A stretch of 64,000 nucleotides of DNA from Pseudochrobactrum asaccharolyticum (GCF_003314995.1 NZ_QNRH01000002.1:124001-188000); one strand, 5' to 3'; numbered from the stretch's first letter, positions 1 to 10,240 are shown. A program made the numbers and translations. Notes: generated from the letters alone by a model not told the origin.

Positions 1-1446
1 GGAACGATAAACCGCCTGACCACCATAGAGTGCACGCTCTGCACGCATGAATTCTGTACCCGTGATCTGAGTTTTGAAATTACCCCACATCACATGGCTG
101 TCGCCGCGATCCAGACGCACATAGAATTTGCCATTTGTCGGCGCATCTTCAACCATAGTCGAGTCATCGCCATAGACCGGATAATAATCATCCGGATCGA
201 GGCGGCGCAGCAAACGGCGCGGATCTTTGCTGCCGAAATTACGGAACAGCTGATCCAGATCATCCTCAGCCGTATCAGCGGCAGCGGTCAGCAGATATTC
301 GCCTTTGATCTTGCCTTTCAGATAGAAAGCAAGGCGTCCCCGCGTATAGACGCTGTCATATTCGCCCGGACGCACGCTCTCAATATTCTTATCGCCTGTA
401 CGCTTACCAACGGTCAGATCGGCCAGCGCGACGTAGAACCATTCATTATCCGGAATATTGATATCACGGTTGAAATGCAGGCCGCTGTCTTTAGAAACGC
501 CGTTCACCGATACATCAACATCATGATTGCCCGGCGGCAGAATGCGCTGCACCACAAAGGCCTGTTCACGGTCAACAGGAATGGCTTCCCCGAAAGCCTC
601 TACCTGATGCTGCTGCGGGACATTACGACCATAAATCGTGACAGAGCCACCGCGCACAGGAATATTGCGCACAGCAGTACGATCTTCACCCATGCCCGGT
701 GCAACAGCCGTTACCTTATTGTCGGATGAGAAGTCTTTTTCCGTCCGACTCATTGTCAGCGGAGCAGTTTCATCATAACGGCCTTTGGCATCATAGACAC
801 GCAGCACATAGGTAAAATCGCGCAGATCATCACCGCCAGGCATTTTCCAACCGGCTTTTGCATTGGTGCCAACCGGAACAACAGCCAGAGGTTTTTCCGT
901 TTTCTTGCTGTCATTATCGTGGAAAATACGGATTTCCGAACGCTCTACGAAACCCGGATAGTTGGTCGTTGCCAGAAACTCGACCGTCTCACCGGCACGG
1001 TAACTGCGACGCACCGGCATGGTGGAGATGTTCAGCATCGGTGTGCTTTCCAGACCATCATATTTGATCTGGATATCAACCGCATGCAGATCAACATCCG
1101 TTTTACGCTGACGATCGGCCTGCTTAACCGGCTTATCGTTTTTCTTCGCGGTAGCCAGTGCTGTGCTTTCGCCGACAGTTTCACCATCAACGCTGATAGC
1201 AAAAGGAATATTGCCGCTGTCGCTTAAAGATTCACGCTCGGTATTTTCACCGACTTCCAGACTGCGCACAGTCTGGTCATCCAGCTTTTTACCCCGCACG
1301 GAATGCAGCTCTGTCTTGCGGTTTTCAGCAGAATTTGCAGCCAAAGCGGGCAATGCTGCCATGGTCAGAGTGACCATGGCGCTGCCTGCAAGCAAGCTCA
1401 GACGACGGATATTACGGTGTTTCATGGATGGAATAATGTCCGTCAT
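1..1446 (-). CDS. Exported beta-barrel-type surface protein, partner of the giant repeat protein (partial)
   Basis: This reading frame is open from position 1446 to the left edge, giving 482 codons with the C-terminus missing. The chosen ATG lies 4 nt after the stop of the upstream giant gene and has GGGGA about 9 nt before it. A second in-frame ATG at 1425 lacks a ribosome site but starts a typical signal peptide (MKHRNIRRLSLLAGSAM, ending near PALAA). About 300 residues of beta-rich, Ig-like sequence follow. Then comes a conserved-looking stretch with DPRRLLRRLDPDDYYPVYGD, KFYVRLDRGDSHVMWGNF and ERALYG, which I associate with outer-membrane barrel regions of DUF11-family surface proteins. 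It is almost certainly cotranscribed with the giant protein and may anchor or export it. The function is unknown, and the barrel assignment is from memory of the family. Confidence 0.75.
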   Translation of the reverse strand, partial: MTDIIPSMKHRNIRRLSLLAGSAMVTLTMAALPALAANSAENRKTELHSVRGKKLDDQTVRSLEVGENTERESLSDSGNIPFAISVDGETVGESTALATAKKNDKPVKQADRQRKTDVDLHAVDIQIKYDGLESTPMLNISTMPVRRSYRAGETVEFLATTNYPGFVERSEIRIFHDNDSKKTEKPLAVVPVGTNAKAGWKMPGGDDLRDFTYVLRVYDAKGRYDETAPLTMSRTEKDFSSDNKVTAVAPGMGEDRTAVRNIPVRGGSVTIYGRNVPQQHQVEAFGEAIPVDREQAFVVQRILPPGNHDVDVSVNGVSKDSGLHFNRDINIPDNEWFYVALADLTVGKRTGDKNIESVRPGEYDSVYTRGRLAFYLKGKIKGEYLLTAAADTAEDDLDQLFRNFGSKDPRRLLRRLDPDDYYPVYGDDSTMVEDAPTNGKFYVRLDRGDSHVMWGNFKTQITGTEFMRAERALYGGQAVYRS

Positions 1447-1450
1447 AGCT

Positions 1451-4400
1451 TCATTTCCCCACTTCTGAGCGGGTTTCAATTTCGAGCTGGTAATGCTCAC
1501 CGTCTTTGCGCCAGCGTTCTGTAATCAGATCACGCAGGTGCTTGATCCGCTGCTTGGCGAGTTCCGGCTTGGTGTTTGCATCGACATAGCTCAGACGCAG
1601 AACCGATGGCTCCTTGCGCAATACGACGATCAGGCTGCTGATATTGTCAGCCCAGCGGCGCTTGAGTTCTGTGCTGTTTGCTTCAAACGCATCACCCTTC
1701 ACATCAAGGCGAACGACACGGCCGATGGCAGCACCAAAGTTGAGCTTGGTCATTTTACCGGCTGTGAGGCGGACAACACGCGGGTTCTCCGTTGTCAGAC
1801 GGTAGCCGCTCGGCAATGTGCGCGGGTCGAGCTTCATGATGAAGTTGGAACCGATACGCTGATCCGGCAGAGCCGCACAGGCAACATGGAAACGGCCATG
1901 TTCATCGGTTGTCACCAGCCAGCCTTTGGCGGTGGCAATCCGCACACCAGCAAGACCCGGCTCGCCTTCATCCTGATAACCGTTGCGGTTCTTGTCATCA
2001 AAGACCTTGCCGACAATATCACCGCAGTCGAACACAGGTTCCGCAACAATCTCGACAACCGCTTTTGCATCTTTGGCAATCGGTGTGCCGGTCTTGTCGG
2101 TGACCGAAGCCACGTTGGTGTGTTTACCTGGTCCCGCTGTGCTCAGTGCCAGCAGATCGACGCGGATTTCCAGCGTGGATTTTGGTCCCAGCGGCAGATT
2201 GTCAAAGCGGATCTGACGACCATTGACCACAGGCACAAACGGCTTACCATCCAGCGTTGCGGAATCTTCCACATAGCGGAAACCAGCAGGCATTGTGTCG
2301 ATGACATTGACCGGACCGGCATTGCTGGTCGAGCTGTTTTCAACGCGGATGATGTAAGGCACACGCTCACCACGTTTGATCTGACGCAGCATTGCCTGTT
2401 TGGTAATGGTAACATCATTCGGCTCGGTTGCGGGTAAAGCAAACTCATCAGGATATGGTTTGGATTCATATTCCTTACCATTACGAATATTGCTCTTTGC
2501 TGTAGCGCTGTTCGTTACCTTCCCATTTCCAGCAGCGGCATCAATATCTTCCTGCGTCAGTACATATGTAGCTTTAAACTCCTGAAATTCTTGTGGTTTT
2601 AGTGTTACCGGAGCAGGTGTAAACGCAGACAGCTTGCCGGTCGCAGGCTTATTGTTAAAAACAGGTCCCTGATCAAATGGTGTTACATTGAACAGGACTG
2701 CATTACCGGTATTTGTAATGGTAAATGTATATTCAATTTTTTCACCGACCTCCGGATAACCATTACCGTTTTCATCAAGCCATCTACCTTTTTTAATGAT
2801 TTCCAGCTCCGGCACCGGTGGTACAACCGGCACAATCAATTCTTCATCCGTATGAATATCCGGCCCCGACAAATCTGTGGTGGTTTTTGGCCCTGAACCG
2901 TCGTCATAGGTACCGGTCGCCGTTGCCTGATTAACAACCTGCTCATTGTCGATATCTGCAAGCGTAATGGCATAGACGGCTGTGAATATTTTCGATTCAT
3001 TCGGTGCCAGATCACCTGCGTCGAACGATGACGGATTGATGCCCGGCAGCGGGTCTTCAACCTTCACATCGGTCAGTTCCATGTTACCGGTATTGGTGAC
3101 GGTAAATGTATAGGTGATCTCCTGACCTTCTTCCGCAGGTTCTGTCAGGGCAGAGACAGCCGATTTCACAACCGCGATCGCAGGCACCTGATCCAGAGGC
3201 ACAACAATCTCGTTGGACTCAACCGGCGGCACAGTCTCAGGCACTTTGGTGTTCGGATCGGTATAAATACCGGTCACACTGGCCTTGTTTTTAACTTCAC
3301 CCTTCTGGATGTCAGACTGCTTGATTGCATAGGTCGCTGTCAGTGTGACTGCATTGGCAGCACCCGGGAGCAATGTCGCAATTCTCGTTTCTGGCATATC
3401 CAGATCTTGCAGCAGGTCTGTGACAACCACATCTGTCAGCGTGACGTTACCGGTATTGGTCACCACAAAACTATAGGTGATCAGATCGCCTGGCACCGGC
3501 GGCGTACTCAGCGCATGGGTTTCCGATTTGACAATGCTCAGGCCGGTCACTTTATCGAACGTCTGTTCTGTCGGCGTGTCATTATCAATATCTGTACCGG
3601 AAACATCCGTCACATCATCCGGCTTACCACCGACACTGCTACCGATAACCTTAGCGCTATTGGCAAAGAAACCTTGATCAATATCGTCCTGTGTCAGGGC
3701 ATAGGTTGCGGTGAAGGCATCCGTATTCGCTGCCCCTGCTTCAAGCGGACCAGTCCAGCCGGACATGTTGTGAACAACAACACCTGCGACCTGATCTTCA
3801 ATGCGGATTTTCTCAATCGTCACATTGCCGGTATTGCGGATTTCAAAACCGAAAGTGATGACATCACCTACCTGCGGCGGTGTGCTCAGAGCCGCATCCG
3901 TAATGGTCTTGATCAGACGGATCTGCGGATCACGGGGCAGGTCTGTGACCGACGGATCATCATTCTCAAACTCTGTGCCGCTGGTGTCTTTGACCACGTC
4001 AGTCGGAGTAACAACAGATGTACCGGTTGTTTCAGCAATATTGGTGACCTTACCGGCATCAATATCCGCTGCTTTCAGGGCATAGGTGCCGTGAACGGTA
4101 ATTTCTGTATCCGCGAGGCTGTTGGCTGGTGTTTTTGCCGGAAGTGTAACCGTTTTCAGGCGTGCTTCATCATCGGCATTCAGCTCGAAGTCCGGCAGCT
4201 CATCCGTCAGGATGATATTGTTCAGTGCCACGTTACCGGTGTTACGGATCACCATTGTATAGGTAATCTTTTCACCGACTTTCGGTGGCGATGACAGGCC
4301 GGAAACATCGCCGGTCTTCTTCAGCGCAATCGCAGGTTTCTGCGGCAGCGGTGTCACCACTTCATTGGAATCGACCGGTGGCTGTGGTTTTTCAGGATCG

Positions 4401-7400
4401 TTAAAATCGATCTTGGCAATATTGCGTGCTTCACCGGCATCAATATCACTCTGTTTCAGCGGTGCAGTCACCGTGAAATCAACCGTGGCATCCGGTGCAA
4501 GGCTGGCTACCGACGCCGGAGTGATTACCGCATCAGCGAAATCATCACCAAGAACCAGATTGCTCAGCGTAACGTTACCGGTGTTTTTCGCGGTCACTGT
4601 CCATGTCAGCATATCGCCGACGCGCGGGTTTTCAGGCGCAGTTCCTGCCAGAACTTTTGTCAGCTCCAGTTTCGGGTTGCGGAATAGCTGAACTTTAAAT
4701 TCAGACTCAATGTTGGGTACCGGCGTCTTGTCCGGCCCTGTAGTACCGCCTGCGGTTGCAATATTATGCACCTGCGCCGCATCAATATCCTTCAGAGCAA
4801 CGGTATAAGTTGCATAGACCGTTTCAATATCGCCCGGCTGCATAGTGCCCAGAGAAAAGGCACCGGCTGGATCGGCAGTCACCCCTGCAAGCTGATCCGT
4901 GATTGTTACATCATTGAGGATCGTATTACCGATATTCTGGACCGTGAACTTATAACGGATCACCTCACCAACGACGCTTGGTTGCTGAGGAACATAATTC
5001 TCAGTTTCCTTCAGCAGCGTCAGGCCCGGCTTGCTCAGATTTGCAACAACATCTTCTGCAGTCGCACTTACCTTATCCGCATCACCTTTGGTGCTCCATT
5101 CACCGGTGGCGGTTGCTTTATTCGGCACTTTGCCGCTGTCCAGATCAGCCTGCGTCAGGAAATAATGCGCTTTAAATGTTGTGCTGTCAGATTTCTTCGG
5201 GTCAAGACGACTGATAACGGTGGCAGCATCAAGCCCTTCCAGACCAACGAGTTCGTCTGTCAGCTTGATATTAAACAGAGGCGTGTTGCCGGTATTGGTA
5301 ACAGTAAAGCTGTACTTAACTTCATCATTAACCTGAGCAACACCGTCTTTCGGCGTGTAGTCATGTGTTTTTTTCAGTTCAATTTTTGGATTGAATTTCG
5401 GAGTAACATGCGCCGAGGTCTCTTTTTTGACTTCCTGTTTCGAATATTCACCGTTAGCAACAACATGTGCCGCATTGATATGCGCTGTTACCGGTATCGC
5501 CAACGGCACAACCGGACGCACAATAACAGTCATCAGAACAGTGCCCGAATTACCGGAAGCATTGCCACTTAAAGAATTGGCGCCGAGCTTGCCGTTTGAA
5601 AGCACAACCTCATTATCAACACCATTAAAATTTTGAGTTATATTCCCAAAAGTCGCTTCAATGGCTTTGATAGTATATTCACCTTCGGCAGGTTTTGTGC
5701 TTGTCGTATAGGTACCAAAGCTCCGGCCGGTCTTGCCCAAAACGTCCTTCAACTCAATATTAAAAAGCGGTTCAAGGCTCGGGTTTGTAATGATCAGCGT
5801 GTAAGGAATTTCATAGCTGCCATCATCCAGATAGGTGATGGTTCCAGCTGCTTTTGTCAGATCAATACGTGGTTCCGGGATAAGCGTGAAATCTTGATTT
5901 GTGCCATGAACTGCTGCTTTACCACCAGTAATTACGATATTTTCAATCAGGTTATGACCGACTGCGCGCGAAATAGCATCACTCTGTCCCGGCAAAGCCT
6001 TACCGTCCTGCAGGTGACTTTCATTTACTGACGCATAAGAAACACGATAAGTACCGGGTGGCAGATCTCCGAAATTATAGAGGCCGCCAGCTGTAGTCTG
6101 CGCTTTCTTTCGAATAACTGCATTATCGTGTGTAGCGATACCTTCCAGTGTCAACCAGACATCTTCAATGCCGCTATCCTGGCCATCATCCATAATGCTA
6201 TTATTATTGAAGTCACGATAAATCTTACCGCTGATGCTACTTCCGTAAACAGTCTTAACTGTACCTGTTGAAGTGTTATCACCAAGCTTATCGTCATACT
6301 CGAAAGAGTCAGTATGCACAGTTGCTGTATTGGACGCAGCCTCAGCTTTAATGTCTGTAATTTTTGTAAAAAGTGTAACTTTTACGACTTCACCGGTATT
6401 GAGGTCGCCCAGTTTACAACTTACTTCACGATCATTTTCTTTACCGCTACAAATGCGGCCAGCCCCTGCCGGACTAATAACCGGCACATGTGTAAGCACC
6501 ATACCGCTTGGCAATGTATCCTGCAGGGTTACATTTTCTGCGACATCAAGCCCTTCACCATCCTTATTAGTGACGGTAATTGTCCATGAAAACTCCTGCC
6601 GTAAATCGACGGTGTCTACATTCGGCACTTTGGTAACGGAAATATCTGAGCGTACACGTACAGTGGTATCTTCTATCGCGTAGTTATTACTTACAATGCT
6701 TTCATAGCCCGCACGCGTTTCATCCGAAGCGACATAAACACTGTTTTCATATACGCCGCGTTTAATCGCCTTCAATTTATAAGTGAAGGAAACTTTTTCC
6801 CGCGATTTCAAACGAGGTACAGTATAGACGATTTTACCGCCGGGCAGATCCGGAACGTGTGTAATTTCAGGCGTAAGCTCTGCTATTCCCGTATCAATGC
6901 GGGGATTTACAAAGCCGTTATCAGGCAGTGTATCCGTGATTGTCACATTCGTTGCATCAGACGGACCGCGATTTTCTACCGTTATCGTATAAAGAGCATC
7001 AGTACCGGTTTCGACCGGATCCTGATCATCTGATTTAGTAACGACAAGATCCAATTCAGGCGGCAAAATACCAACATCAAGGCTGGCACTATTATTTGTT
7101 GTATTCGCCTCCGGCGTTGATGTTGTAATCTCAACATTATTTGTGATTATCGTGCCAACAAGCTTAGTCGTCGGAATAACATTTACCGAAACATTTTCAA
7201 CCGAGCCGTTGTGCAGAGTTCCCAGCTCACAAATAATTTTATTATTGTTAGCATCTGTAATGCTGTCTTGTTCTGGCGCAACGCAGGAACCAACCGTCGG
7301 AACAGCAGAAACGAAAATCAATCCGTCAGGAAGCGTATCGGTAACAACTACATCCTGAGCATCACTAAGACCGTTAATCGCTCTTGCAGTCAGCACATAT

Positions 7401-9598
7401 TTCATCAACTGACCAGCATGTGCGCCGTTCTGTGCTGAGGCACTGGATTTTTCTACAGTAATATCTGTAACGGCTTCTACATTATAATCAGCAGAGCTGA
7501 TATTATTATGGGTATTATTATCCGGCGTTGTTACTGAGAAGACTGTAGCAGTATTCGTTTTTTTACCTTCTGAGCCCGGATAAACGGTTACTTCCACAAC
7601 AGGGCAATTTTGTGTACCTATTGTTTCGCATACAGGCAAGGATGGAATATTACAGTCTAAATCACCTGAATAGCCGGCTCCCGGAACTGCAGTACAGCCC
7701 AGCTTTGTGCCACCTGCGTTAATAATATTATAAGAAATTTTTGCCGGTGAACCACCGTTTTCATCAACGATCTGCTGAAATGCGTCCTTCAATTTTACAT
7801 CAAGAGCTGCAGCTGGCCCCGCATTCTTTACTTTCAATCTGAATGTAATCGACTCACCGGATTTTACAGACTTGAGTACTTCTTCTCCGCCGACAACGGT
7901 TTTCTCAAGACTGACATCAGCCCAGTTATCCTTATCAGCGCTGGTTATTTCACCGGTTGATGCTGTGTTGTTTTTGATATCAGCATCCTGATTTTTATAA
8001 TCAGGAAAAGACACCAGCATGGTATTAACAAGTTTACCAGCGGTCTCCACTTTAGTAGTAAGCACAATATTATCAGTGTGTTCACTCACTTCGAGTGGGT
8101 TCTTTGGTGTGTACTTACTGGTTGTACACACAATTTCAGTTGCCCCTTTGATCGGCACATCAGGACACACCCAGCCATCAGCCGCAATTTTAGTGACGGT
8201 CAAACCGGCAGGTAAAAAATCTGTAATTGTAAGAGGCCCTGAGAACCCGATATTCCCTTCATTGGAGGCGCTCAAACGAAAATCATATTCATTACCAACA
8301 GTAACAAGTTTACGATCCGGAGAGGTTTTTTTCGCCACCAGATCAACTTTAGGCTTAGCCACAATCACCGGCGTATCACTTGCTACGTTATTACCGTCAA
8401 AACCCTCACTCTCACTTTCGGATGAAATTTCGGCACTGTTTGTTACCGGCTTTCCGAGTTCTGTAGGCTTTATAGCTTCTGTTGTAATAATAATCGGCGT
8501 TCTAAACTCAGCGCCTTCAGTCGCACTGAACTCACACTTAACTAGTTGTGCAGCATGATCACATCGCCAGCCAACGCCATTCGTCAATTCAATAAACTTA
8601 TAATTATCTGGCAGTTGGTCTGTAATCACAGCCTGCACTGGCGATGTTCCCGCATAATCAGGTGTCAGCGTAAAACTGACTTTCTGACCGGTCAGAACAG
8701 GGCTGGCTGACTGGCGTGTCTTCGTCAGACTGACATCGGTGCCTGCAAGCACCTGCAAATTCGCTTCTGCAAGATTGTTGTCATGAACCGGATCTTTTGT
8801 CTCACCAAGCGGCGCAACCTCTGCCGTAAACTTGATCGTGGATATATCTTCAGCAGTCACCTGCGAAAAGAAATCCAGCGCAATGGTCGTATTTGGTTCA
8901 ATTGGACCATCAATTTCACAATTGATGTAATCTTCAAAGATTGCGCATCCGGTAGGTACAGTAATTTTCCGTGATATGCCAAACGGCAATGGCAAAGTAA
9001 CTTTGGCGCCCCCTGATGGGTAAGGCCCATTATTAGTCAGAACTGCTGTAAATTTGGTCTGAGCACCGGCCTGAACTTGCGCATTATCCAGCTCAAGGTT
9101 CACCGCAAGATCGGCACCTTTTTCAACAGTCGTTCTTACGATACGCGAAGGCCCCGGGGCGGCCATAACTGCCCCCAGCTCAATCACGCCTTCACGTAGC
9201 GGACGCAGCTTAACGCTTACATTTTTAGCTTGCTGCAACGACAATTCAGGTACTTCACAAGTCACCGCGAGCGGCTCTGCCAGCGATTGTCCCGTTAAAG
9301 GATCCGGCAACGGGCTGCAGTTTTCCGGCCCATCCACACCCTGATAAATCGTATCTTTCGGAAGCGTAAAAGTAATGCTCGTAGCAGGCGTCAGCTGATG
9401 CTCATTATTTTCAATTCTGAAAACATATGACAAATCCTGGCCTGCAACGACCACTGCATTGCCAGCATTATTAATATTCAGCGTCCAGCCACCGGTCGCC
9501 TGAGCGGATGCATGATCTGCAAAAAACGGCAGAGACAGCGCAACAAAGCCTGCGACCTGTGCAAATCGCGACATGGTTTTCAATGTAGGGAATTTCAT
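1451..9598 (-). CDS. Giant secreted DUF11/NTGN repeat protein, 2715 aa
   Basis: The signal peptide spans residues 1 to about 33 (MKFPTLKTMSRFAQVAG, cleavage near ASAQA). Residues 35-1080 hold about eight DUF11-like beta-sandwich modules, recognised by N-x-GP or N-x-GN and ITDxLPDG motifs. An SdrD-B-like module (SGKIYRDFNNNSIMDDGQDS) lies near residue 1125. Residues 1400-2330 hold eight successive modules, each with an N[TI]GN turn and a Y-x-LTQxDID motif. A second SdrD-B-like module (GKVFDDKNRNGYQDEGEPG) lies near 2533. The C-terminal 110 residues resemble the degenerate OmpA-like end of related proteins (LRLSYVDANTKPELAKQRI). This is an adhesin-like or stalk-like extracellular architecture with no catalytic motif. 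Codons are more AT-rich in the N-terminal half than in the C-terminal half. The start is coupled (TAATG) to a possible leader ORF. Function and partner are inferred. Confidence 0.88.
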   Translation of the reverse strand: MKFPTLKTMSRFAQVAGFVALSLPFFADHASAQATGGWTLNINNAGNAVVVAGQDLSYVFRIENNEHQLTPATSITFTLPKDTIYQGVDGPENCSPLPDPLTGQSLAEPLAVTCEVPELSLQQAKNVSVKLRPLREGVIELGAVMAAPGPSRIVRTTVEKGADLAVNLELDNAQVQAGAQTKFTAVLTNNGPYPSGGAKVTLPLPFGISRKITVPTGCAIFEDYINCEIDGPIEPNTTIALDFFSQVTAEDISTIKFTAEVAPLGETKDPVHDNNLAEANLQVLAGTDVSLTKTRQSASPVLTGQKVSFTLTPDYAGTSPVQAVITDQLPDNYKFIELTNGVGWRCDHAAQLVKCEFSATEGAEFRTPIIITTEAIKPTELGKPVTNSAEISSESESEGFDGNNVASDTPVIVAKPKVDLVAKKTSPDRKLVTVGNEYDFRLSASNEGNIGFSGPLTITDFLPAGLTVTKIAADGWVCPDVPIKGATEIVCTTSKYTPKNPLEVSEHTDNIVLTTKVETAGKLVNTMLVSFPDYKNQDADIKNNTASTGEITSADKDNWADVSLEKTVVGGEEVLKSVKSGESITFRLKVKNAGPAAALDVKLKDAFQQIVDENGGSPAKISYNIINAGGTKLGCTAVPGAGYSGDLDCNIPSLPVCETIGTQNCPVVEVTVYPGSEGKKTNTATVFSVTTPDNNTHNNISSADYNVEAVTDITVEKSSASAQNGAHAGQLMKYVLTARAINGLSDAQDVVVTDTLPDGLIFVSAVPTVGSCVAPEQDSITDANNNKIICELGTLHNGSVENVSVNVIPTTKLVGTIITNNVEITTSTPEANTTNNSASLDVGILPPELDLVVTKSDDQDPVETGTDALYTITVENRGPSDATNVTITDTLPDNGFVNPRIDTGIAELTPEITHVPDLPGGKIVYTVPRLKSREKVSFTYKLKAIKRGVYENSVYVASDETRAGYESIVSNNYAIEDTTVRVRSDISVTKVPNVDTVDLRQEFSWTITVTNKDGEGLDVAENVTLQDTLPSGMVLTHVPVISPAGAGRICSGKENDREVSCKLGDLNTGEVVKVTLFTKITDIKAEAASNTATVHTDSFEYDDKLGDNTSTGTVKTVYGSSISGKIYRDFNNNSIMDDGQDSGIEDVWLTLEGIATHDNAVIRKKAQTTAGGLYNFGDLPPGTYRVSYASVNESHLQDGKALPGQSDAISRAVGHNLIENIVITGGKAAVHGTNQDFTLIPEPRIDLTKAAGTITYLDDGSYEIPYTLIITNPSLEPLFNIELKDVLGKTGRSFGTYTTSTKPAEGEYTIKAIEATFGNITQNFNGVDNEVVLSNGKLGANSLSGNASGNSGTVLMTVIVRPVVPLAIPVTAHINAAHVVANGEYSKQEVKKETSAHVTPKFNPKIELKKTHDYTPKDGVAQVNDEVKYSFTVTNTGNTPLFNIKLTDELVGLEGLDAATVISRLDPKKSDSTTFKAHYFLTQADLDSGKVPNKATATGEWSTKGDADKVSATAEDVVANLSKPGLTLLKETENYVPQQPSVVGEVIRYKFTVQNIGNTILNDVTITDQLAGVTADPAGAFSLGTMQPGDIETVYATYTVALKDIDAAQVHNIATAGGTTGPDKTPVPNIESEFKVQLFRNPKLELTKVLAGTAPENPRVGDMLTWTVTAKNTGNVTLSNLVLGDDFADAVITPASVASLAPDATVDFTVTAPLKQSDIDAGEARNIAKIDFNDPEKPQPPVDSNEVVTPLPQKPAIALKKTGDVSGLSSPPKVGEKITYTMVIRNTGNVALNNIILTDELPDFELNADDEARLKTVTLPAKTPANSLADTEITVHGTYALKAADIDAGKVTNIAETTGTSVVTPTDVVKDTSGTEFENDDPSVTDLPRDPQIRLIKTITDAALSTPPQVGDVITFGFEIRNTGNVTIEKIRIEDQVAGVVVHNMSGWTGPLEAGAANTDAFTATYALTQDDIDQGFFANSAKVIGSSVGGKPDDVTDVSGTDIDNDTPTEQTFDKVTGLSIVKSETHALSTPPVPGDLITYSFVVTNTGNVTLTDVVVTDLLQDLDMPETRIATLLPGAANAVTLTATYAIKQSDIQKGEVKNKASVTGIYTDPNTKVPETVPPVESNEIVVPLDQVPAIAVVKSAVSALTEPAEEGQEITYTFTVTNTGNMELTDVKVEDPLPGINPSSFDAGDLAPNESKIFTAVYAITLADIDNEQVVNQATATGTYDDGSGPKTTTDLSGPDIHTDEELIVPVVPPVPELEIIKKGRWLDENGNGYPEVGEKIEYTFTITNTGNAVLFNVTPFDQGPVFNNKPATGKLSAFTPAPVTLKPQEFQEFKATYVLTQEDIDAAAGNGKVTNSATAKSNIRNGKEYESKPYPDEFALPATEPNDVTITKQAMLRQIKRGERVPYIIRVENSSTSNAGPVNVIDTMPAGFRYVEDSATLDGKPFVPVVNGRQIRFDNLPLGPKSTLEIRVDLLALSTAGPGKHTNVASVTDKTGTPIAKDAKAVVEIVAEPVFDCGDIVGKVFDDKNRNGYQDEGEPGLAGVRIATAKGWLVTTDEHGRFHVACAALPDQRIGSNFIMKLDPRTLPSGYRLTTENPRVVRLTAGKMTKLNFGAAIGRVVRLDVKGDAFEANSTELKRRWADNISSLIVVLRKEPSVLRLSYVDANTKPELAKQRIKHLRDLITERWRKDGEHYQLEIETRSEVGK

Positions 9599-9699
9599 TA
9601 GCGGGCACTCGCCTCACAAGAAGAGAGCCAGAATGAAGACAACAGATTCACGGTCGCGGGTGAAGCCACCCGCGACTGAATGGAAACGCTCATCAGCAT
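9598..9699 (-). CDS. Possible 33-aa leader ORF coupled to the giant surface-protein gene
   Basis: A short frame starts at ATG 9699 (or 9693) right after a strong ribosome site (AAGGGGCGAA). It ends in TAA, whose last A is the first base of the giant gene's ATG (TAATG). The giant gene itself has only a weak, distant ribosome site, so translation could depend on ribosomes finishing this ORF. The peptide (MLMSVSIQSRVASPATVN...) has no recognised domain. The frame is open further upstream to 9861, but that extension has no ribosome site. It could be chance, and only the arrangement supports it. Confidence 0.35.
   Translation of the reverse strand: MLMSVSIQSRVASPATVNLLSSFWLSSCEASAR
9653..9676 (-). 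promoter_or_regulatory. Stem-loop in the leader of the giant surface-protein gene
   Basis: A perfect 10-bp inverted repeat (GTCGCGGGTG / CACCCGCGAC) with a 4-nt loop lies inside the possible leader ORF, about 55 nt before the giant gene start. No T-run follows it on the minus strand, so it is not a simple terminator. It could pause ribosomes or polymerase, or control translation. The function is inferred. Confidence 0.5.
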
Positions 9700-10240
9700 T
9701 TCGCCCCTTAAATTTTCAATTACAGAAAAGCCACGATCTTTAGATTTCGGCGCAAAGCTTGTGCGCGGCAAAAAAGAAGAGACTCTGATTCGCCATGCTG
9801 ATAGGCCATTTTCAAAAATTAAAAAACCGTTAAAAACAAAATTCTGTGACCAAATATACAAATTCTTAAGAATTTGATATTTTTATCATAATTTCAGATG
9901 AAAATTAGCACTCTCTATAATCCTATGAATTTATTCAATTATTTAAAAGTTAAAATTTGATCAAATAGAAAAATAGACTGTTTATGAAAATAACAATCCA
10001 ACGATGTCATTAACATCGCTCCCGTCTAAATAAAGATAGAATATATTTGTTTAAATTATTTATGAATTTTAAATTTTAAGAAATTTCAAGAAATTTTTCC
10101 AATTTTTCAAATAAAAGTTATATTTGATCATCCTATAAATCCAAATGCTGAAATCATTCACGATCGGACTTAAAAAATACTCAAACATTTTGACGGCACC
10201 GCACACAATGCGGCTACTCAGCAAAATTAAAATGTCGCTA
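9700..10240. other. Very AT-rich intergenic region upstream of the giant surface-protein gene
   Basis: About 540 bases without a credible gene. The stretch from about 9860 to 10140 is dominated by A and T tracts and stands out from all other intergenic DNA in the window. It must contain the promoter for the minus-strand surface-protein operon. No single promoter can be chosen with confidence. The composition is what an H-NS/MucR/Ros-type silencer would target (inference). Confidence 0.6.

Noticed and set aside
1493-2437. Open frame of 314 codons on the plus strand
   Set aside because: It is antisense to the conserved C-terminal part of the giant surface protein and no domain was recognised.
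1451-9598. CRISPR or tandem-repeat array suggested by recurrent DNA words in the giant gene
   Set aside because: The similar words are codons of homologous protein modules 330-400 bp apart and are not exact repeats with spacers.
9598-9861. 87-codon version of the leader ORF
   Set aside because: The upstream ATG at 9861 has no ribosome site and the extra residues look like translated AT-rich promoter DNA. Only the shorter frame from 9699 is kept as a candidate.
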